Positions 34,528 through 42,508 of a stretch of 64,000 bases of DNA are shown piece by piece. Position numbers and translations under genes: made by a program. Numbering within the stretch: the stretch's first letter is position 1; each line of letters begins with the position of its first letter. The notes beneath the pieces are model-generated. The model ran no database searches, was not told the DNA's origin, and was given only the letters and a program-made list of their open reading frames with translations. Source of the stretch: Clostridia bacterium (lineage in GTDB: Bacteria > Bacillota > Clostridia > Oscillospirales > Acutalibacteraceae); assembly GCA_017513525.1 (NCBI GenBank), contig JAFXFC010000004.1, forward strand, positions 19,769 through 83,768, given 5' to 3'.

Positions 34528-35868
34528 TTAATCTTCATCTGTCGGCTGGGCAGCCTTCTTTTCTTTTAACTTAACGATAGTTTTTTCTATTCTGTGTTCC
34601 TTGACTTCAATTATGCTGATGCTGAGCAGTTCTGTTTCAGCAGATAAGGTCTCTCCGTCCTCGGGAACTATACCGAGCACTGAAAAAACGTAACCGCCGA
34701 AGGTATCCACCTCTTCACTGTCAAGCGACAGGGCAAGTTCTTCTTCTACATCTGAAATTGCGGCCGTTCCGCTTATCTTCCAGGTGTTTTCATCTATTTT
34801 CATTATTTCGGGTTCTTCGTCAGGTGCATTTATTGTGTCTTCATCATAGTCGCCTACGATGCTTTCAAGAATATCCGTAATTGTAACTATACCCGTCATT
34901 CCGCCGTACTCATCCAGAACTACGGCAAAATAATTTCTCTTCTGCTTCATATTTTTGAATAGCACATCTGCCTTTACGGTTTCGGGAACGAAAAATGCAG
35001 GCTTTACACATGCCTTCATTATATTTTCGAGAGTCTTCTCCTTAAGTCTGAAATAATCCTTTGCATTAAGTACACCTACGATATTATCTACCGTATCCTT
35101 ACATACAGGGAAGAAGGTATGACGGCTCTCGTGAATGGTTTCTTCCCACTTATCAATGGTATCGTCCATCCACAAAAGATGAATATCTGTACGGTGAGTG
35201 GCTATATCATCGGCTGAAAGATCGTCAAATTCAAAAACATTCTGGATAAGCTCTTTTTCTTCCTCGTCGATAGTGCCCTTTTCACTGCCTGCATCTACCA
35301 TCATTCTTATTTCTTCCTCTGAAACGGTTTCGTCATGCTCATTGGGGTCAATTCCCATAAGACGGAGCATCCCGTTTGTTGAAGCAGTCAAAAACCATAC
35401 TATAGGAGCAAATATCTTTGAGATAAAACTTATAAGTCCTGAAATACCGAGAGCAAGACTTTCTGCTTTTTTCATAGCGACTCTCTTGGGAACAAGCTCA
35501 CCGAAAACAAGGGTGAAGTATGAAAGAATAAGAGTGATAACAACAACCGCTGCTGAATTGAGCGCACCTCTTGCACTTTCGGCAAGACCGAAGCTCATTA
35601 TCCATTCAACCAAAGGCTCTGCAAAGTTATCTGCAGCAAAAGCGGAACCCAAAAAGCCCGAAAGAGTTATAGCAACCTGTATTGTAGCGAGAAATTTTGC
35701 AGGTGTGCTTGTAAGCCTTGCAAGGCGGACAGCCTTTTTATTTCCTTTTGCAGCCATGGCGGCAAGCTTTGTATCATTAATTGAAATTATTGCAATTTCA
35801 GCAGCAGCAAAAATTGCATTAAGAGAGATAAGAAACAGCTGTAAGAGTATTTGCGGTAAGATTTTCAT
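34528..35868 (-). CDS. CNNM/CorC-type transporter (hemolysin family, DUF21-CBS-CorC_HlyC)
   Basis: 446 residues from the ATG at 35868 (GGAGG 8 nt upstream). An N-terminal DUF21 domain with three to four helices (MKILPQILLQLFLISLNAIFAAAEIAIISIN; FGELVPKRVAMKKAE) is followed by two CBS domains (about 205-330) and a C-terminal CorC_HlyC domain (DEEPEIMKIDENTWKISGTA). Relatives such as B. subtilis MpfA and human CNNM transport or regulate Mg2+; many are annotated as hemolysins without evidence. The gene has a 160-nt structured leader with a terminator-like hairpin just before the ribosome site. Confidence 0.9.
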   Translation of the reverse strand: MKILPQILLQLFLISLNAIFAAAEIAIISINDTKLAAMAAKGNKKAVRLARLTSTPAKFLATIQVAITLSGFLGSAFAADNFAEPLVEWIMSFGLAESARGALNSAAVVVITLILSYFTLVFGELVPKRVAMKKAESLALGISGLISFISKIFAPIVWFLTASTNGMLRLMGIDPNEHDETVSEEEIRMMVDAGSEKGTIDEEEKELIQNVFEFDDLSADDIATHRTDIHLLWMDDTIDKWEETIHESRHTFFPVCKDTVDNIVGVLNAKDYFRLKEKTLENIMKACVKPAFFVPETVKADVLFKNMKQKRNYFAVVLDEYGGMTGIVTITDILESIVGDYDEDTINAPDEEPEIMKIDENTWKISGTAAISDVEEELALSLDSEEVDTFGGYVFSVLGIVPEDGETLSAETELLSISIIEVKEHRIEKTIVKLKEKKAAQPTDED

Positions 35869-35882
35869 TATTGTTTTCCTCC

Positions 35883-36022
35883 AAAAAAACACAAAAAGCA
35901 CAACCCTCGTATCTACGGGAGTTATGCTGAATTTTAATATTTATTTATAATTACGGTGTTAGCAGGGTTCCCTGTACCGTCGTCGGAGTTATCCACTTTT
36001 GCAGATATCCTTTCTGAATTTT
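35883..36022 (-). promoter_or_regulatory. Candidate attenuator/riboswitch leader of the CNNM/CorC gene
   Basis: Between the promoter and the ATG (minus strand) lies a structured leader. A first structure pairs CGGT/ACCG around CAGG-GAAC-CCTG (about 35952-35980). Near the gene is a 14-position hairpin (35897-35928) followed by T-rich sequence (35883-35896), a terminator shape, just 15-20 nt before the start codon. The octamer ATAACTCC occurs both in the terminator 5' arm and upstream at 35985-35992, so the 3' arm can pair with either copy. I do not recognise a named riboswitch class. Confidence 0.55.
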
Positions 36023-36027
36023 TTTTA

Positions 36028-36056
36028 ATCTTATCATATATTAATATACTTGTCAA
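36028..36056 (-). promoter_or_regulatory. Promoter of the CNNM/CorC gene
   Basis: On the minus strand, TTGACA (36051-36056), 17-bp spacer, TAAGAT (36028-36033). Confidence 0.8.
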
Positions 36057-36135
36057 CAAAGAAGTAAAAAACAGACATTCAAAATTTTCATATTTATCAT
36101 AATTTTATTTCTTTTATAAATATCCTGTTTTTTCC

Positions 36136-36164
36136 TTGACTTGAATGGTTTATTACAATATAAT
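36136..36164 (+). promoter_or_regulatory. Promoter of the ABC-DUF1854-darA operon
   Basis: TTGACT (36136-36141), 17-bp spacer, TATAAT (36159-36164), 53 bp before the ATG. The leader includes GAAAAACGGAGTTTTTTC, a short hairpin. The 349-bp gap 35869-36217 holds only this and the divergent leader and promoter. Confidence 0.85.
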
Positions 36165-36217
36165 GTGCGTGAAAAACGGAGTTTTTTCAACAACTGAAGA
36201 GCGGGGTGAAAAAAACC

Positions 36218-38467
36218 ATGAAAATTCTTACAAATAAGCCTTTTCCGTCTAAGTATCAGAAAAAATATGATGAGATCTTTCAGGATGAAAAGCCGTTATT
36301 TATAATAACGGGTGACCTCACATTCAACAGAACTTACGGTGAAAGTGCTTTATGCTTCACAAAAACGGCGGTATATGCTTTTGACGAGTCCTTTGACGGC
36401 AGCTGTAAAAAAACAGAATACAGCACATTGCAAAAAGCAAAGGTCAAGAGAATGTACGGTAATGCAACCTTTGATCTTTATCCCACGAACGGAAAAAGAC
36501 AGGTTATCATGCGCCTTTCCTTTGCTGCGGCTAACATAGCGGATGCAGGTGCGGATTTCATCAACGGAATAATAGAAAACGGTTATTCCGATGAGCTTTT
36601 TTATGCTGTGGAAAACACCTTCTTAAAACAGCGATCATTTTGTCCCAAATGCGGCAGAAGACTTCCCTCCCCCGATGCTGACTGTATAAACTGCAAGGGC
36701 AAGGGAAAAATGTTTTCAAAATTCGTACAGTATGCCTTACCCTTCAAAAAGGGTCTTCTCATATGTATGCTGCTTTCGATATTTACTACCGCAATGTCCC
36801 TTGTTCCACCTTATATCACGGGATATATGGTGGATGAAGTTCTTCCGTCGGGACAGCTTAATATGCTCTACAAAATGATACTAACACTTTTAGCTGTGTA
36901 TATTCTTCAGTATACCGTAGCGGCACTGAGAACTTATCTTTTGAGAGTTACGGGTGATAAAATCGTTATCGGCATCAAAAAAGATATATATGCAAAGGCT
37001 CAGTATCTTCCCATGTCATTCTATGACAAAACCTCCACGGGTTCGGTTATAAACCGTGTCACCTCGGATGCGGCGGCTATACAGAATTTCGTTCTTAAAA
37101 TTTCACAGGAAGCTGTTGTTCAGTTTTTCACCCTTGTGGGAATTCTTGTTATTATGATAGTTCTCAACTGGAAGCTGACACTGTTCTCCTTAGTGCCCAT
37201 TCCCTTTGTAGCACTTATCGGCAGACGCTTCGGCAAAAAAATCGGTCCGAGATATATGCGTCTTTGGAGAAGAGGCTCTGCAATTTCAACACTTCTTGCA
37301 GATACAATTCCCGGTATCCGTATAGTCAAGGCATTTACGAATGAAGAAAGTGCCGTAAAGAAATTTGACTCCTACTGTGACGAGTGGATGAGAGAATCTC
37401 AGCAGGTAGCAAAAATTGCAAGTATTTTCCCCTCATTTATGACCTTCCTTGTAACCTGCGGTTCGCTTATCATATGGTTCTCGGGCGGCACATTCGTAAT
37501 TCAGGGGGATACGGATTTTTCAGTCGGTCTTCTGGTTTCATTTGTATCATATGCGAGTATGTTCTATAATCCCATAAACTTCTTCGCAAACTTCAATGAT
37601 ACATATCAGAACACCTTAGCTTCTGCCGAAAAGATACTTGACATTCTTGATGCAGAACCCGAACACAATTTCGGTAAGGGTAAAGTTCCCGCAAAAATAG
37701 ACGGAAAAATCGAATTCAGAAATGTTAATTTCTCCTTTGACCGCTCAAAGAAGGTTCTCAGCAATGTCAATCTTGTTATAGAGCCCGGTGATGTTGTAGG
37801 CATCGTCGGCACTACAGGCTCAGGTAAGTCAACACTTATCAATCTCATTATGCGTTACTATGACGAATATGAGGGTGAGATACTCATAGACGGAATGAAC
37901 CTTAAAGATATTGATATGGAATATTACCGTAATCAGATAGGCTTTGTTCAGCAAGAACCCCTGATGTTCAAGGACACTGTATTTAATAATATTGCATACG
38001 GTGCAGGCAATGTGCATGTTGAGCAGGTGCTTCGTGCTGCAGATATTGCAAATGCTCACGGCTTTATCTCGCGTATGCCCGATGCTTATGACACACTCCT
38101 CGGTGAAAGAGGTATAGGTCTTTCAGGCGGTGAAAAGCAGAGAATTTCAATTGCCCGTGCAGTTATGAAAAATCCCTCAATTCTTATATTTGACGAAGCA
38201 ACAGCTGCTGTTGACTCTGAAACCGAGCATCTTATTCAGGAAGCAATAGAAAGACTTATACGCGGCAGAACCACTCTTATGATTGCTCACCGTCTTTCAA
38301 CACTCAGAAATGCAAATAAGATTGTTGTTGTTGATAAGGGTGAAATTATAGAATTCGGTACACCCGAAGAGCTTATGAAGCTTGAGGGTAAATACTATAA
38401 GCTCATTCAGATACAGTCCATGGGCGAACAGCTTCAGGCTCAGAAAGCCGCTGAAAATTTTGAATAA
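36218..38467 (+). CDS. ABC exporter with extra N-terminal domain and zinc ribbon
   Basis: 749 residues from the ATG at 36218, 8 nt after GCGGGGTGA (a GTG four codons earlier lies in that site). Residues 1-135 form an all-beta-looking cytoplasmic domain with no named match by eye. Residues 140-160 are a zinc ribbon, FCPKCGRRLPSPDADCINCK (Cys142, 145, 156, 159). A six-helix type IV exporter membrane domain occupies about 175-465. The NBD has Walker A GTTGSGKST (about 530), Q-loop VQQEPLM, signature LSGGEKQR (about 633) and Walker B ILIFDEATAA. It probably works as a homodimer. It is followed at 12 bp by DUF1854 and then a c-di-AMP receptor. Substrate unknown. Confidence 0.9.
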   Translation: MKILTNKPFPSKYQKKYDEIFQDEKPLFIITGDLTFNRTYGESALCFTKTAVYAFDESFDGSCKKTEYSTLQKAKVKRMYGNATFDLYPTNGKRQVIMRLSFAAANIADAGADFINGIIENGYSDELFYAVENTFLKQRSFCPKCGRRLPSPDADCINCKGKGKMFSKFVQYALPFKKGLLICMLLSIFTTAMSLVPPYITGYMVDEVLPSGQLNMLYKMILTLLAVYILQYTVAALRTYLLRVTGDKIVIGIKKDIYAKAQYLPMSFYDKTSTGSVINRVTSDAAAIQNFVLKISQEAVVQFFTLVGILVIMIVLNWKLTLFSLVPIPFVALIGRRFGKKIGPRYMRLWRRGSAISTLLADTIPGIRIVKAFTNEESAVKKFDSYCDEWMRESQQVAKIASIFPSFMTFLVTCGSLIIWFSGGTFVIQGDTDFSVGLLVSFVSYASMFYNPINFFANFNDTYQNTLASAEKILDILDAEPEHNFGKGKVPAKIDGKIEFRNVNFSFDRSKKVLSNVNLVIEPGDVVGIVGTTGSGKSTLINLIMRYYDEYEGEILIDGMNLKDIDMEYYRNQIGFVQQEPLMFKDTVFNNIAYGAGNVHVEQVLRAADIANAHGFISRMPDAYDTLLGERGIGLSGGEKQRISIARAVMKNPSILIFDEATAAVDSETEHLIQEAIERLIRGRTTLMIAHRLSTLRNANKIVVVDKGEIIEFGTPEELMKLEGKYYKLIQIQSMGEQLQAQKAAENFE

Positions 38468-38479
38468 GGAGGGGGAAAA

Positions 38480-38968
38480 ATGATAAATTATATTGACGGT
38501 CCCGAAGTCAGAATTACGGAAAATGACGGTATTTTTGTTGATGTAGAATTTTATCACACAAAAGAAAAGCTTGAAGGCTTAGAGCTTCACAGACTTTTCC
38601 CCCGTTCTGGCTCAAATAAATATATCGTGCTTCTGAATGAAGCAGGAGAACAGATAGCCATTATAAGAAATATCGAAAACCTAGACCCCGATTCAAAGGC
38701 TGTTGTTGAAAAGGTGCTCGAAGAATACTATATGATACCTAGAATTACCCGATTTATTTCAATGACCTCCAAGTTCAAGATATGGATGTGGACAGCAGAA
38801 ACCGACAGAGGCGTTATAACCTTTGAGATCAGAAATCATATAGCTTCCATAAAGCCCTTATATGACGGAAGAGTTCTTATAAAGGATGCAAACGATAACC
38901 GTTATGAAATACCCGACTACAGACTTCTTGACAAGAAGAGTCAGAAAATGCTCATACCGAAACTTTAA
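38480..38968 (+). CDS. DUF1854 domain protein
   Basis: 162 residues, soluble. It contains the DUF1854 pattern VEFYHTKEKLEGLELHRLFP (about 23-42), YIVLLNEAGEQIAIIRNIEN, YYMIPRITRF and EIRNHIASIKPLYDGRVLIK with a final DANDNRYEIPD. DUF1854 genes are known as companions of ABC exporters in other phyla, in proteobacteria near cyanophycin genes; none is present here. AAGGAGGGGG precedes the ATG and it lies 12 bp after the exporter gene. A role in exporter regulation or substrate delivery is inference. Confidence 0.85.
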   Translation: MINYIDGPEVRITENDGIFVDVEFYHTKEKLEGLELHRLFPRSGSNKYIVLLNEAGEQIAIIRNIENLDPDSKAVVEKVLEEYYMIPRITRFISMTSKFKIWMWTAETDRGVITFEIRNHIASIKPLYDGRVLIKDANDNRYEIPDYRLLDKKSQKMLIPKL

Positions 38969-38983
38969 TAAAGGAGAAAAACA

Positions 38984-39310
38984 ATGAAACTTGTTATTGC
39001 TATAGTTAATAATGATGACAGTGCAGTTGTTGCATCTGCACTCACAAAGGAAAATTTTATCGTAACTAAGCTTTCCACTACAGGCGGCTTTCTTATGGTC
39101 GGAAACACAACATTTCTTATCGGTACAGAAGATAAGGATGTAGATAGAGTTAAGCAGATTATTTCCAAATACTCAAAAACAAGAACACATCAGGCATCTA
39201 CTACCGAATCATTCGGCAGAGGTCTTTCTGAGGGAGCTCTCGCTCAGGATGTATCAGTCGGCGGTGCAACGGTGTTTGTTCTTTCAGTTGACTCAATGGA
39301 TAAATATTAA
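38984..39310 (+). CDS. darA: Cyclic-di-AMP receptor (DarA/PstA, PII-like)
   Basis: 108 residues, full length. A PII-like fold is shown by MKLVIAIVNNDDSAVVASAL, the ligand loop STTGGFLMVGNTTFLIG (about 31-47), and GGATVFVLSVD at the end. It forms a trimer that binds c-di-AMP; downstream effectors are generally unknown. AAGGAG precedes the ATG, 15 bp after DUF1854. In Bacillus and Listeria it is beside tmk/holB, so placement behind an exporter and DUF1854 is unusual and offers a target hypothesis. Confidence 0.92.
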   Translation: MKLVIAIVNNDDSAVVASALTKENFIVTKLSTTGGFLMVGNTTFLIGTEDKDVDRVKQIISKYSKTRTHQASTTESFGRGLSEGALAQDVSVGGATVFVLSVDSMDKY

Positions 39311-39342
39311 TAAAAATTAAAAGCTAAAGCTCTCCGAAAAAA

Positions 39343-39551
39343 GCGTGTTATCCTTAACGGAGAACACGCATCGAGATAAATCCCTTGCGGGATTTTCGAT
39401 ATATGCCTTTGGCATTCTATATGTGCTGACGCACTCGATATGTTTGCTACGCAAACGAGGGATTTATCTCATATCGAATTGGAGCGTAGCGACAATATAT
39501 CGAGCAAAAGCTTTGCGACAGCATATCGAGACAGCGAAGCTGTCATATCGA
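39343..39551. repeat. Modular palindrome island 2 (linker TCGATAT)
   Basis: This fills the 303-bp gap between darA and the histidine kinase gene. Linkers TCG(A)(T/G)AT-type start at 39371 (TCGAGAT), 39396 (TCGATAT), 39416 (TCTATAT) and 39435 (TCGATAT). The reverse complement ATATCGA starts at 39471, 39497, 39523 and 39545. Hairpins between them are AAATCCC-TTGC-GGGATTT, ATGCC-TTT-GGCAT, GTGC-TGAC-GCAC, GTTTGC-TAC-GCAAAC, GCAAA-AGC-TTTGC and GACAGC-GAA-GCTGTC. AGATAAATCCC also matches GGGATTTATCT (39459-39469) across the centre. An opening hairpin GCGTGTT/AACACGC lies at 39343-39369. Confidence 0.9.
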
Positions 39552-39552
39552 C

Positions 39553-39609
39553 AAAAAAGAAAAACAAGAGCAAGAATAGAAGGAATTTTATCCTTTTACT
39601 CTTGCTCTT
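39553..39609 (-). terminator. Terminator of the two-component operon
   Basis: A long hairpin (about 39566-39583 with 39591-39609, stem AAGAGCAAGA and AAGGA segments with a bulge) is followed on the minus strand by a T-rich tail at 39553-39565. Confidence 0.75.
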
Positions 39610-39613
39610 TTTG

Positions 39614-41140
39614 TTAATCGGCTTTTTTGATATCAAACCAGAATTCTACGCCGTTTTCTTTGTTTTCTACACCGTAATCTTCACCGTGCAGCTTCTGAAT
39701 AGAGGCTACTATGGCGAGTCCCAGACCGAAGCGTCCCTGTGAACGGGAAAGTGACTTATCGGCTCTGTAAAAGGATGTCCAGATCTTATCAATATCCTTT
39801 TCGGCTATATGTTCACCTGTATTATACACATAAAGACGGTATTTTTCACCTATATCATCTGCACGGCAAATAATTTTTCTTTCACCGCTTACATGTGACA
39901 CCGCATTTGAAAGATAATTATTAAGAACAGAAGAGAGTATAATGCTGTCACCGTTACCTGTGAATTCTTCGGGAACTTCATTTTCTGCCGTAATTTCTTT
40001 TTCTTTCAGAATTGCGAAGTTTCTTTCGTACCAATCATCAACCATGGCTTTCAGGCTAAAATCATCTCTCTGAGTCTCATATGCACCTGATTCATACTTT
40101 GTTATTTCAAGAAGCTTCATTACCATATTATTCATACGAACAGACTCTTCAGCTATAATATCACAGTACTGAGCCGCGGTTTCGGAGTTTCCTGACTCAT
40201 AAAACATCTTTGCGCCCTCGGCATAGCCTTGAATAATGGCAATGGGAGTTTTAAGCTCATGCGAAATCCCCGAAATAAAGGTCTGCCTCAAATTATCAAT
40301 TGTTTTTTCGTTTTCAATATCCTTCTGAAGCTTTTCATTTTTTTCATTAAGATCACTCAGTGCATTATCAAGCGCATCCGAAAGAGTGTTTATACTCTCA
40401 GACAGCTGTGTCATCTCAGTAAGCTTTGTGGGAGGACATTTCTCTGAGAAATCAAGCCTTGCCATACGGTCTGTAATATCACACATTTTATTTATAGGCT
40501 TTGAAAAACGCCTCAGATAGAATATAAGCGCAATAAAGCCGATAAACAATCCGCCCATTAAAAAGCTGAAAGTAACAATAAAATCTATTTTGGTTGTAGA
40601 TATAACCTGACTTACCTGCATACATACTTCTATGCGTTCACCGCCCGGACAATGCAGATAATATACAAGAAAGTCAACATCAATATTACCGCTGTCATAA
40701 ACCTTAAGCAGGAAGCCTCTGTCACCTGCAGCTACAGAGCCTTCTGTAGTCTTATATGTAAGCTTATATTTTGCATCAACGGTATGAGCCATTGAAAGAT
40801 CCAAAGGCAACGCTTCTATATCCTTGTCAAGAGTGGAATATATAAATCTTCCATCCTCAGAATATATCTCTACATTGGAATCAAATCCCTTTTCAACATC
40901 ACGAAGAATCGAGGAAAATTCCTCCGTACCGTAGGCACTGTTTATTTCATCCGCAGCAAAGTAAAGTCTTACCGCAGGGTTAAGATAAAATACCCATTCC
41001 GGCAAAGAATAATATGCCACCGTAATAACACTTACAGCGATAAAAAAGATCAGAGCGATGCTTCTCATAAGCCTCGCTGTGATCTTTTTCTGTTTTTTTA
41101 TTCTTTTATTCTTTACGGAAGCGTTATTTTTTTTACGCAT
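39614..41140 (-). CDS. Two-component sensor histidine kinase
   Basis: 508 residues. Helices at 22-45 and 186-209 bracket an extracellular sensor domain of about 140 residues with a single Cys pair region. HAMP spans about 211-262 and a coiled coil follows to 285. The H-box FISGISHELKTPIA has His294, the N-box NYLSNAVSHV, the G1-type segment YVYNTGEHIAEKDIDKIW and the G2 box GRFGLGLAIV are present. It phosphorylates the regulator encoded just upstream, overlapping by 8 bp. The signal is unknown; the kinase belongs to the VanS-like group of Firmicutes envelope sensors by domain style. Confidence 0.92.
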   Translation of the reverse strand: MRKKNNASVKNKRIKKQKKITARLMRSIALIFFIAVSVITVAYYSLPEWVFYLNPAVRLYFAADEINSAYGTEEFSSILRDVEKGFDSNVEIYSEDGRFIYSTLDKDIEALPLDLSMAHTVDAKYKLTYKTTEGSVAAGDRGFLLKVYDSGNIDVDFLVYYLHCPGGERIEVCMQVSQVISTTKIDFIVTFSFLMGGLFIGFIALIFYLRRFSKPINKMCDITDRMARLDFSEKCPPTKLTEMTQLSESINTLSDALDNALSDLNEKNEKLQKDIENEKTIDNLRQTFISGISHELKTPIAIIQGYAEGAKMFYESGNSETAAQYCDIIAEESVRMNNMVMKLLEITKYESGAYETQRDDFSLKAMVDDWYERNFAILKEKEITAENEVPEEFTGNGDSIILSSVLNNYLSNAVSHVSGERKIICRADDIGEKYRLYVYNTGEHIAEKDIDKIWTSFYRADKSLSRSQGRFGLGLAIVASIQKLHGEDYGVENKENGVEFWFDIKKAD

Positions 41141-41816
41141 CCTTATTCACCTCAAGCTTATATCCTGCACCGTAAATAGTCTTAATATGCTGTGCACCCC
41201 AGTCGCCGAGTTTTGTACGAAGTCGTGCCACATGAGAGTCAACGGTACGGACATCACCGTCAAAATCAAAGCCCCATATATCATCAAGAAGCTGTTCTCT
41301 TGTAAATACCCTGCCCGGAACGGCAAGAAGCTTCTGAAGAATACTGTATTCCTTGAGAGTAAGACTGATACTGCGGCCGTCAAGCCATACCTCATGGGCA
41401 AAGGAATCAAGCTTCAGTTCATCCATGGTAAGAACCTTAGAACTTGAAGGATTATCTCCTCTTCTTAAAAGAGCCGCAACTCTTTTCATTAGAACAGACG
41501 GACTGCACGGCTTTGTAACATAATCATCTGCACCCGCATCAAAGGCTGTAAGCTGGTCATATTCCGTGCTTCTTGCCGTAAGCATAATAACAGGAACTGT
41601 TGAACGCTCCCTTATTCTGCGGCATACCTCCCAACCGTCAACGCCCGGCATCATAATATCGAGAATGAGAAGCGCTGTGTCAGGATTTTCTTCAAAAAGC
41701 TTCAGCGCCTCTTCACCGTCATTTGCCAGTAAGGGCTCATATCCTTCCTGCACAAGAAAATCACTGACGAGACGCCTTATAAGCTTCTCATCATCTGCTA
41801 CAAGTATCTTTTTCAT
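41133..41816 (-). CDS. OmpR/PhoB-family response regulator
   Basis: 227 residues. The receiver domain has acidic pocket ADDE (7-10), phosphoacceptor Asp53 in LILDIMMPG, switch Thr in MLTARS and Lys in VTKPCSP. The DNA-binding winged helix (about 130-225) has RSISLTLKEYSILQKLLAVP, EQLLDDIWGFDF and VDSHVARLRTKL. It pairs with the downstream kinase. 72 bp separate it from queT; that gap holds two hairpins (CGGCGG/CCGCCG and ACACGG/CCGTGT) without T tracts, so read-through from queT is possible. Confidence 0.93.
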   Translation of the reverse strand: MKKILVADDEKLIRRLVSDFLVQEGYEPLLANDGEEALKLFEENPDTALLILDIMMPGVDGWEVCRRIRERSTVPVIMLTARSTEYDQLTAFDAGADDYVTKPCSPSVLMKRVAALLRRGDNPSSSKVLTMDELKLDSFAHEVWLDGRSISLTLKEYSILQKLLAVPGRVFTREQLLDDIWGFDFDGDVRTVDSHVARLRTKLGDWGAQHIKTIYGAGYKLEVNKDA

Positions 41817-41888
41817 AATGTTACCTTCTTCTACACGGTGTGCCGTGTTAATTTCGGCGGTGTTCCGCCGCGCTTTGTTTGTAGCCGC

Positions 41889-42407
41889 TTATTTGGAAAT
41901 AAAATTCCTTATGCGGTCATTTTTTTGTAAAAATACAATAAGTGCGGTTCCCAGAGTAAATATCACTGCCGCTTCTCCGAGCCCTACAGACAGGAAATTG
42001 GTGAAAAACACGGGCCAGAAGCTTGCTTCACCTGAAAATACCGCTATTTCAAAGCCAACGAAAATTGCGTTGAACAAAACGGGGAAAATCATAGAAAGCA
42101 ATGGAAATCCTTTTATTGTCACATTTCTGAATTTCCTCGTGAGCATTGCGGCAAAAAGCGTTGCAAGAGAGCCTATCAGCGCATCAGCAAGAGGATTTAC
42201 CGAGCTGAATATGTTAGCTACGATACAGCCCACCGTAAGACCCGGTACTGCTGCAGATGAAAACAGCGGCAGTACACACAAAGCCTCTGAGAAACGAAAC
42301 TGAATTCCGTTATATGCAAGCCCCATCACAGCACACAGCAGTGTGAGCACCGTATAAATTGCTCCTATTACCGCTGATTTTGTGAGGAACACAGTTTTCT
42401 TATTCAT
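41889..42407 (-). CDS. queT: Queuosine precursor ECF transporter S component QueT
   Basis: 172 residues with about five membrane helices. The QueT family pattern is visible as AVIGAIYTVLTLLCAVMGLAYNG, IQFRFSEALCVLPLFSSAAVPGLTVGCIVANIFS and DALIGSLATLFAAMLTR. It binds a 7-deazaguanine precursor such as preQ1 or queuine, using a shared ECF energy module encoded elsewhere. The identification is reinforced by a preQ1-I riboswitch covering its ribosome site. Confidence 0.92.
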   Translation of the reverse strand: MNKKTVFLTKSAVIGAIYTVLTLLCAVMGLAYNGIQFRFSEALCVLPLFSSAAVPGLTVGCIVANIFSSVNPLADALIGSLATLFAAMLTRKFRNVTIKGFPLLSMIFPVLFNAIFVGFEIAVFSGEASFWPVFFTNFLSVGLGEAAVIFTLGTALIVFLQKNDRIRNFISK

Positions 42408-42413
42408 TTTTAC

Positions 42414-42458
42414 ACTTCCTTAGTTTTGTTTATTGTCAGGATGGTTTCGAACTGACAT
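42414..42458 (-). promoter_or_regulatory. PreQ1-I riboswitch upstream of queT
   Basis: On the minus strand, stem P1 TGTCAG/CTGACA (42452-42457 with 42434-42439) closes a loop TTCGAAACCATC. The A-rich tail ATAAACAAAACTAAGGAAG follows. This is the preQ1-I layout, whose pseudoknot sequesters the ribosome site (AAGGAAG, 42415-42421). Translation of queT should fall when preQ1 is abundant. Confidence 0.88.
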
Positions 42459-42479
42459 TCCGATAAATCGGATATTTTA

Positions 42480-42508
42480 ATTATATCAAAGATAAACTTT
42501 CAAGTCAA
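42480..42508 (-). promoter_or_regulatory. Promoter of queT
   Basis: On the minus strand, TTGACT (42503-42508), 17-bp spacer, TATAAT (42480-42485). The -35 overlaps the stop codon of the upstream membrane protein gene. Confidence 0.8.

Noticed and set aside
39553..39609. Counting the long hairpin after island 2 as part of the island.
   Set aside because: It lacks the ATATCGA linker, is asymmetric and has a T-rich tail in the direction of the kinase gene, so it is better explained as that operon's terminator.
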